The notes beneath the pieces are model-generated. The model had not been told where the DNA came from, ran no database searches, and was given only the letters and a program-made list of their open reading frames with translations. Made by a program: the position numbers and the translations under genes. From Pseudobutyrivibrio sp. UBA1225 (GTDB taxonomy: Bacteria; Bacillota; Clostridia; Lachnospirales; Lachnospiraceae), in contig DBWZ01000032.1 of the NCBI GenBank assembly GCA_002309345.1, positions 1 through 20,335 on the forward strand: a stretch of 20,335 bases of DNA, in the 5' to 3' direction. Positions within the stretch are counted from its first letter, which is position 1, and every line of letters begins with the position of its first letter. Shown one piece after another: positions 15,687-20,335 of the stretch.

Positions 15687-16571
15687 ATGGACGGCAAAAA
15701 AATCGAACAAGAAATCTTAGAAATAACTGAAGAGCTTATCAAAGACTACAAGTCCGATAGGGCAATCGACAAGATGGACACCTTTCATCAACCTAACAAG
15801 GATGCCATTATCGACATCACTAAGAAGCTTCTTAGGATTGTTTATCCTGGCTACTATCGCGACCACGTATACAAGGTTTACAACGTAGAAACCAACTTGA
15901 ACACACTTATGGAAGATGTAGTCTACAATCTCAACAAGCAAATATCTCTTATCCTTTGCTACAGCGCGGAATACTGCAGCTGCGGTGACGATGTGTGCAG
16001 CGCAAAGGCAGAAGAGCTTTCACTTGCTTTTCTAAAGACTATACCTAGCGTTCGCGCTCTTTTGGATACAGATTTAGCTGCAGCCTACGATGGTGATCCA
16101 GCTGCCACTAGCATCGATGAAATCATCTTTGCATACCCTGGCATCATGGCAATCACAATCTATCGCTTGGCTCACGAGCTTCATCTTCTTGGAGTACCTA
16201 TCATCCCAAGAATAATGACAGAGTATGCTCACTCAAAGACAGGTATCGATATTCACCCAGGCGCAACAATCGGAGAATACTTCTTCATCGACCACGGCAC
16301 CGGTATTGTAATTGGTGAAACCACTATCATAGGTGACAATGTCAAAATTTATCAGGGTGTTACTTTAGGTGCTCTATCAACTCGCGGAGGACAAAACCTT
16401 CGTGGCACACGACGCCACCCTACAATCGAAGACAACGTCACTATTTACGCCAACGCTTCTGTCCTTGGAGGCGACACTGTCATCGGACACGACTCAATCA
16501 TTGGAGGCTCAACCTTCATAACGGATTCTGTTCCACCAGATTCAACAATCTACTATGACGTGCCACAGTAG
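15687..16571 (+). CDS. cysE: Serine O-acetyltransferase
   Basis: Transfers acetyl from acetyl-CoA to L-serine to give O-acetylserine, the first step of cysteine synthesis, in the cytoplasm. 294 residues. The N-terminal half is helical. From about 185 the left-handed beta-helix of hexapeptide repeats is clear (TGIDIHPGATIGEYFFIDHG, then VIGETTIIGDNVKIYQGVTLGA). Catalytic-type residues are present: His163 in YRLAHELH and His203 in IDHGTG. ATG at 15687 has GGAG upstream; an in-frame GTG 21 codons earlier has no such site. Four cysteines cluster at 91, 97, 99 and 104. The protein ends in Gln rather than the terminal Ile that E. coli CysE uses to dock with cysteine synthase. Transcribed alone, with its own terminator; cysK is not in the window. 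Confidence 0.93.
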   Translation: MDGKKIEQEILEITEELIKDYKSDRAIDKMDTFHQPNKDAIIDITKKLLRIVYPGYYRDHVYKVYNVETNLNTLMEDVVYNLNKQISLILCYSAEYCSCGDDVCSAKAEELSLAFLKTIPSVRALLDTDLAAAYDGDPAATSIDEIIFAYPGIMAITIYRLAHELHLLGVPIIPRIMTEYAHSKTGIDIHPGATIGEYFFIDHGTGIVIGETTIIGDNVKIYQGVTLGALSTRGGQNLRGTRRHPTIEDNVTIYANASVLGGDTVIGHDSIIGGSTFITDSVPPDSTIYYDVPQ

Positions 16572-16605
16572 AAATTAAATAAATTGTTTTTAATTCTAAG
16601 GTTTA

Positions 16606-16655
16606 GGATTTCTTGTGAGCTTTTTAAGCAGCTAGCAAGAAATCCTTACTTTTTG
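16606..16655 (+). terminator. Terminator of the serine acetyltransferase gene
   Basis: Perfect 10-bp stem ggatttcttg (16606-16615) and caagaaatcc (16636-16645) enclosing a partly self-complementary loop, then ttactttttg. The T tract is interrupted, but the position 35 bases after the stop codon supports it. Confidence 0.75.
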
Positions 16656-16718
16656 TTCGGCAAACACTGAAAACTCCTACAAAAATCTACCTGCTTCAGT
16701 TGCTCTTTCTTTGTTATA

Positions 16719-17067
16719 TTATTCGTCTATATATACTTTATAAAAAGCATCATCTAGGTCTTTCTTTGATGAAACTATCTCGCATTCTTCATAGTTAATA
16801 TTTTGAATAGTATTCCCTTCTGTATCTTCATTTTCGTAGTAATTATAATTATCCTTTGAATCCACTTGAACTCCCATATAGGTATAGTTGAATAAATATT
16901 TTTTCCTGTCTAAATATACTTCGTTTCGCATTGTACTATATTTCAATTTTCCATCTTTTCCAAAGGAACGATAAAAAGATATGAAGACATGCACCTATAA
17001 AATTAAGAAGTATATAGGCATATGCTACTAGAACACATTTGTTATTCTTTTTAAAAATACTATTCAT
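16719..17067 (-). pseudogene. Small lipoprotein gene broken by a frameshift
   Basis: Two overlapping minus-strand frames make one gene. From ATG at 17067, with AGGGAGAATAAA just upstream, the frame reads MNSIFKKNNKCVLVAYAYIL then LNFIGAC, a lipoprotein signal with lipobox IGAC, and stops after about 43 codons. The other frame runs from 16994 to the stop at 16719 and gives about 90 Tyr/Asp/Glu-rich residues with no start signal of its own (a TAG immediately precedes its GTG). Deleting one base in the five-A run at 16973-16977 joins them into about 115 residues: signal, then FYRSFGKDGKLKYSTMRNEV and a polar tail ending in KVYIDE. Function unknown. It may be a pseudogene, a phase-variable gene or a sequencing error in a homopolymer. 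Confidence 0.7.
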
Positions 17068-17134
17068 TTTATTCTCCCTAAAATTGTCATTTCCGCTGTA
17101 CTAATTTGAATTTATTCAACTATATTAAAGCACC

Positions 17135-17161
17135 TATTAAGTAGTATGTAAATACTTAATA
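17135..17161. repeat. 27-bp inverted repeat upstream of the small lipoprotein gene
   Basis: Perfect 9-bp arms tattaagta and tacttaata around a nine-base centre, 68 bases upstream of the lipoprotein start. The symmetry and spacing suit a dimeric repressor site, or a hairpin in its leader. No regulator is identified. Confidence 0.5.
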
Positions 17162-17220
17162 TGTACTTTTTGTTATGAATTCCGCTTTGTATTCTATATA
17201 TTTTTTATATTTCTTATGTT

Positions 17221-17229
17221 TGATATACT
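17221..17229 (+). promoter_or_regulatory. Candidate extended -10 promoter for the hairpin-rich region
   Basis: TGATATACT on the plus strand fits TG-n-TATACT, an extended -10 element, in very AT-rich sequence. Transcription from here would pass through all the hairpins to the plus-strand terminator at 17573, an RNA of about 340 bases. The AT-rich background makes chance matches likely. Confidence 0.3.
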
Positions 17230-17261
17230 CATTTGCTCTATGTTGTTTATTTTGTTTAGAT

Positions 17262-17287
17262 TCTTATTTTTCATCAGAAAAATAAGA
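17262..17287 (+). repeat. Perfect 11-bp hairpin
   Basis: tcttatttttc (17262-17272) and gaaaaataaga (17277-17287) with a four-base loop. It has no T tract on either strand, so it is not a clear terminator. It is the first of a series of stems that continues with the three-unit set downstream. Confidence 0.6.
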
Positions 17288-17321
17288 TTCCAGCCTGGGA
17301 CGACTTATTGTGAGCGCTTAA

Positions 17322-17521
17322 GAAAAAGTATTACTTTCATCAATTTTGCAATAAAGTAATACTTTTTCCTTCATATTTCCGTCTAAATGTGAAAACCAAG
17401 TATTAGTCACCTGCATAATCAGGGCATACTAATACTTTTCAGTTAATAATTCATCCAATTTCAGGAGTTTTTACTCACCTCAAGTATTACTGACCATACA
17501 AAATCAGTAAAAGTAATACTT
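17322..17521 (+). ncRNA. Three tandem 40-bp hairpin modules (candidate structured RNA)
   Basis: Three inverted-repeat units share arms AAGTATTA(C/G)T and A(C/G)TAATACTT, each spanning 39-40 bp with a 19-20-base centre. Unit 1 is 17326-17364, extending to a perfect 16-bp stem gaaaaagtattacttt/aaagtaatactttttc. Unit 2 is 17398-17437 and unit 3 is 17482-17521. The centres differ between units, and unit 2 adds a cctg/cagg inner stem. The C-to-G change in unit 2 is compensated in its other arm, as selection for pairing would give. A plus-strand terminator follows 24 bases later. No reading frame of note crosses the region. It may be a small RNA with three repeated stems, or an array of palindromic protein sites. 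Confidence 0.6.
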
Positions 17522-17544
17522 CCAATAATCTTTCTATCGCCTAG

Positions 17545-17574
17545 ACACATCTTTCAAACGAAGTGTGTTTTTTC
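17545..17574 (+). terminator. Plus-strand terminator after the triple hairpin
   Basis: acaca-t-ctttc (17545-17555) pairs imperfectly with gaag-tgtgt (17560-17568), followed by a run of Ts to 17573. No plus-strand protein gene lies upstream within 900 bases, so its presence supports a non-coding transcript ending here. Confidence 0.55.
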
Positions 17575-17614
17575 TTTAAAGGAAATTGTATAGCAATTTA
17601 CTATAAAGAAAAAT

Positions 17615-17651
17615 AAGGTTGTACTTTATATCTCACAAAAAGTACAACCTT
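17615..17651 (-). terminator. Terminator for the cyclic-nucleotide-domain gene
   Basis: Perfect 13-bp stem aaggttgtacttt (17615-17627) and aaagtacaacctt (17639-17651), followed on the minus strand by ATTTTTC. It lies about 130 bases after the stop of the large gene to the right. The stretch between (17652-17779) holds only a minor aagcta/tagctt inverted repeat. Confidence 0.85.
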
Positions 17652-17779
17652 AAAAAACACAATATGAAATTCAAAAATATTATCCTAAGCTAAACCTAGC
17701 TTTAGTATATTCTCCAAGACTTAGCTTCAAAAAGCCTTTTATTCCCCAACACTTCGGAGAAATCTAGTATCGGTAATAA

Positions 17780-20056
17780 TTACAACTTCAAATATTCCAT
17801 GCCCTGCTTTACTTCTTCAGGTACTTCGCCACCGTTTTTTTCTACCTTGTCGACGACAGTTTTAAGGTGGTTAAGCACTTGGGCTGTTTTGATTTCATGC
17901 CTAGATAAAGCTTGCTCAAACATAGGATGGCTAGCCACTCTAGAACGATATGCCTTTGAGAAGGTGCAATACTTGTTTAGGATGTTTCTCTCGGCTTTGT
18001 TGAGACGAATGCTTCCCTGTGCTTCGAAGTTGATCCAGATGGTGTATTGCTTTGTAAATGCCTCACGCATGCTGTTGCGAGACGACTTGAGCAAAGTCTT
18101 AACCTTTTCTTTGTTCTCTGGTGACAGCTCTTTGTTCTTGCGATAGAAAGTAAAGTAGTCGTAAAAAGCGGATGTCAAACTCTCGCTTGCGATATCGTTC
18201 CATCTAGCACCCTGCTCCTTGCGGCAGATTTCCCATCTGAATGCTCCACAACAATACATCATCAGCTTGTCTATGTCATCTAAAGTGAACATCGGAAATA
18301 CGAATCTGCCAGGACTATCTGTCTTGATTCCACCGCATTCCTGCCACATCATAGCCCTCATTCCACAGTTTGGAAGAAGAATGATGTCCGGCTCAACTCG
18401 CTTTAAATAAGCCTCGCTCTTAACGTTGGCTTCCATGTCGGTGTAGTATCCCTCTCTAAGGAATATACCATAGTCCACATCTTCTATCTTGCCCATGGCC
18501 TCGGTAAGCTTAGCCTGAGTAAGAAGCATACGCATTGGCTCAGCAAGAAAATCTTCTTTGGTGAGAACCGGGCAAAACGCTGTCATCTTACCAGATGTAG
18601 TTCTATTTGACGATTTGAAGAAATTATTTATCTCGAAGATAATCTTTTGCTCTTGGTCATTCATCCACTTCTGCATGTCAGCCTCTGGGATGTTGCCTGA
18701 TTTGCGCTCTTCAAGGATGAAGCCTCTATAATCCAAATCTAGTTCATTCTTGCTAGGCTCGCGCTCCCCAGCATAAATTGCTCTCAACCACTTGTATATA
18801 GTGTAGAAGTGCTCGCTTGAACACAGTGAATCTAATCTATCAGCCAAGTCAGCCAGCTCGTTGGTAAGTTCCTCGCCAACAGCCTCATAATCTATGTAAC
18901 CAAAGTTCAGAAACATGCAGATGATAGTATCTAACTCGCCGCCCATTGACTCGAATTCCAAGGCTCTAAAGAAAGTCTTTTGATAAATCTCGTAGAATAA
19001 ATCAATAGCCTTCTTTCTAGCTCGGCGCTCGTTGTCTTCTTTGCCTTCACGATCTGACAAAGCAAGATAATCATCCAATTCCTTGCGATACTGTGCCTGC
19101 TTGTCCTCATCGATTTCAGCAAACTCACAGATATGCTCGAAGGTCTGTGTAAACTCAGCCTGCTTTTGCATCTTTGCCTCGTCAAAGGCTGCCGCTGTAG
19201 CTGCAAAATCGTGACTGTCGTACTCTTCCCAACGTTCTTTTATTAAATTCTTGTCATAGAGACCACACTGAGAAAGATACTTGTACAGCATCTTCATAAG
19301 TTTAACAATATTGTCTTGATTGGCGCCTCGCTCAGCCGCGTATATTCTAAGATTGAAGATCAGCTCAAACATATCTCCTCTTTCAGGAGACAGCAGAATT
19401 GGAGAAAACTCTTCGAGATAAAAGCCCATTGTCTCAGCGCACTCTATCGCACGCTTCATGTAGCCACAACTGATACCGATAACACCATCAACTATCTCGG
19501 TTTTCTTACCATATATGTTTTCTATTTCTGCGTTATCAACGGAATTGAGCGACGTAATGTAGTCGTGCTCCCACTTAAGAATTTCACCTTTTAACTGAAT
19601 TGGCTCCATCTCTTCAAGCATAGGAATCTCGCCAGGAGTAGCTCCCACAGCTCGACAAATCTTACGATATTCTGAATTGATGCCTCGGCAATAATCAGAA
19701 AAATCATCCACGCTTTTTTTGTATTTATCATAAATTGCAAATACATCTCGGCACTGTCTAAACGCGCCCTTGGCAAAGCCAAATATATAAACAGGCTGCG
19801 CCTTAAATATTGCGTCAAAATCTGCCATTGTCTTATAAGGACACTTGATAACCGCTGAATCCTCCGCAGCAACATATGATGCTTCATATTCATGATTCAA
19901 CGCATCTGAAAGCCCTGCAACAGTACCTGGCCCAAGGGATATATGCTGACCTTTCCACTCCTGATCAATACTTCCCTTGATAACAACATACAAGCAATCT
20001 ACTGGATCACCCTCATTAATTAAATTTTTGCCTTTAGCGATAGTAATTGGCTCCAC
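17780..20056 (-). CDS. Large soluble protein with degenerate cyclic-nucleotide-binding domain
   Basis: About 758 residues with no membrane segment or signal peptide. The first 100 residues resemble a cNMP-binding beta-barrel (KGKNLINEGDPVDCLYVVIK). The phosphate-binding cassette, however, reads LGPGTVAGLSD...EYEASYVA, lacking the usual GE(L/I) Glu and the RxA Arg, so cAMP or cGMP binding is doubtful. The remaining 650 residues are mostly helical and charged, with a Cys/Trp-richer block near the C terminus (MMWQECGG, MMYCCGAFRWEICRKEQGARW). I recognise no family for this part. Start: GTG at 20056 has AAGGAGAG four bases upstream. An in-frame ATG at 20086 has no such site and lies about 11 bases from the predicted transcription start, so GTG is preferred. 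Transcribed alone. Confidence 0.85.
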   Translation of the reverse strand: MEPITIAKGKNLINEGDPVDCLYVVIKGSIDQEWKGQHISLGPGTVAGLSDALNHEYEASYVAAEDSAVIKCPYKTMADFDAIFKAQPVYIFGFAKGAFRQCRDVFAIYDKYKKSVDDFSDYCRGINSEYRKICRAVGATPGEIPMLEEMEPIQLKGEILKWEHDYITSLNSVDNAEIENIYGKKTEIVDGVIGISCGYMKRAIECAETMGFYLEEFSPILLSPERGDMFELIFNLRIYAAERGANQDNIVKLMKMLYKYLSQCGLYDKNLIKERWEEYDSHDFAATAAAFDEAKMQKQAEFTQTFEHICEFAEIDEDKQAQYRKELDDYLALSDREGKEDNERRARKKAIDLFYEIYQKTFFRALEFESMGGELDTIICMFLNFGYIDYEAVGEELTNELADLADRLDSLCSSEHFYTIYKWLRAIYAGEREPSKNELDLDYRGFILEERKSGNIPEADMQKWMNDQEQKIIFEINNFFKSSNRTTSGKMTAFCPVLTKEDFLAEPMRMLLTQAKLTEAMGKIEDVDYGIFLREGYYTDMEANVKSEAYLKRVEPDIILLPNCGMRAMMWQECGGIKTDSPGRFVFPMFTLDDIDKLMMYCCGAFRWEICRKEQGARWNDIASESLTSAFYDYFTFYRKNKELSPENKEKVKTLLKSSRNSMREAFTKQYTIWINFEAQGSIRLNKAERNILNKYCTFSKAYRSRVASHPMFEQALSRHEIKTAQVLNHLKTVVDKVEKNGGEVPEEVKQGMEYLKL

Positions 20057-20069
20057 GTAACTCTCCTTG

Positions 20070-20086
20070 ATGGGCACAATACCCAT
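20070..20086 (-). promoter_or_regulatory. Leader hairpin ahead of the cNMP-domain gene
   Basis: atgggcacaatacccat forms a perfect 5-bp stem with a seven-base loop in the short leader, ending just before the AAGGAGAG site. It may keep the ribosome-binding site open, or stabilise the 5' end. It contains the rejected ATG start. Confidence 0.5.
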
Positions 20087-20103
20087 ATTTTATCTATATT
20101 CTA

Positions 20104-20132
20104 ATTATAAAATTGCGTAAATACAGTGTCAA
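20104..20132 (-). promoter_or_regulatory. Consensus sigma-70/SigA promoter of the cNMP-domain gene
   Basis: Minus-strand TTGACA (20132-20127), exactly 17 bases, then TATAAT (20109-20104): a full consensus match in both hexamers with optimal spacing. The start is predicted near 20097, giving a leader of about 41 bases to the GTG start. It implies strong, basically constitutive transcription of a protein of unknown function. Confidence 0.88.
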
Positions 20133-20165
20133 ATAATACACAACAATATTCACAAAAATTTAGCA

Positions 20166-20290
20166 AACCGCGCCCTCCACCACCTTACATCCCGAGCCCC
20201 TGGCTCGCCATACCACCGGGTGCACACTGCCAGCCCCCAGCACCACTCACCCCGGCTCCACCCCCGCCAGCCTCAGAGTGACCTGCTGAC
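20166..20290. other. C-rich, high-GC intergenic island
   Basis: By hand count, 20171-20280 is 71% G+C, with 58 C against 20 G, in an otherwise AT-rich setting. It contains a cgagcc-cct-ggctcg hairpin (20193-20207), repeated gccagcc and caccac words, and several runs of four or five C. The minus strand therefore has several G-runs with uneven spacing. No convincing reading frame or known RNA is seen. The last 45 bases of the window return to normal composition. Confidence 0.6.
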
Positions 20291-20335
20291 ATAGCATAAG
20301 ATTATGATTTTCTAAATGCCAAGTGTCGCTTCTTC

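Noticed and set aside
16719..16994. Independent 91-residue gene starting at GTG 16994
   Set aside because: No ribosome-binding site and a stop codon directly before the GTG, whereas a signal peptide with a good site lies just upstream in another frame. It is treated as the back half of a frameshifted gene.
17309..17324. Catabolite repression (cre) site around tgtgagcgcttaag
   Set aside because: It has the central CG palindrome but misses several consensus positions and is not near a sugar gene promoter.
17322..17521. CRISPR array
   Set aside because: The repeated words are only 10 bp, alternate in orientation, and the spacing varies; there are no cas genes. Hairpin modules describe them better.
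17322..17521. Type III toxin-antitoxin (ToxIN-like) antitoxin RNA repeats
   Set aside because: The units are not true direct tandem repeats, and no ToxN-sized endoribonuclease gene lies downstream on the same strand.
20291..20335. End of a minus-strand gene entering from the right edge
   Set aside because: A short open frame exists, but 45 bases are too few to support a coding call.

Overview
The window looks like a chromosomal segment of a low-GC Gram-positive gut or rumen anaerobe, most likely a Lachnospiraceae (Butyrivibrio/Pseudobutyrivibrio-like). I infer this from strong purine-rich Shine-Dalgarno sites, lipoprotein-anchored sugar-binding proteins, YesM/YesN-type signalling, a domain-permuted GH3 enzyme and many small intergenic hairpins. 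The genus is recognition from protein style, not a computed placement.

Left edge (1-153): the 5' end of a group II intron on the minus strand, running off the window, abuts a palindromic rho-independent terminator.

Sugar block (177-10368): a minus-strand ytfQ-ytfR-ytfT-yjfF-type ABC importer operon, in the E. coli galactofuranose order, is divergent from an AraR-like GntR/LacI chimeric repressor. The shared 345-bp promoter region carries five copies of an ATACCAATTT-like motif. Next, on the minus strand, comes a tightly overlapped response regulator - histidine kinase - binding lipoprotein operon. Its lipoprotein is a paralogue of the importer's binding protein. This resembles the three-component sugar sensors AraPST (Geobacillus) and XylFII-LytS-YesN (Clostridium beijerinckii). 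The simplest model is that the second lipoprotein reports external furanose sugar to the kinase, the AraC-type regulator activates the importer, and the AraR-like protein represses it until sugar is inside.

Middle block (10419-15397): a cytidylate-kinase-like P-loop protein, an ArsB/NhaD-superfamily permease behind a large palindrome able to hide its ribosome-binding site, and an intracellular permuted GH3 glycosidase with several altered active-site motifs.

Right block (15587-20335): a serine O-acetyltransferase on the plus strand; a small lipoprotein gene broken by an apparent one-base homopolymer expansion; a 700-bp AT-rich region with a tandem set of three same-sized hairpins followed by a plus-strand terminator (candidate structured RNA); and a large soluble protein with a degenerate cyclic-nucleotide-binding domain, behind a perfect consensus promoter and a leader hairpin. 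The window ends in a short, very C-rich island of unknown nature.
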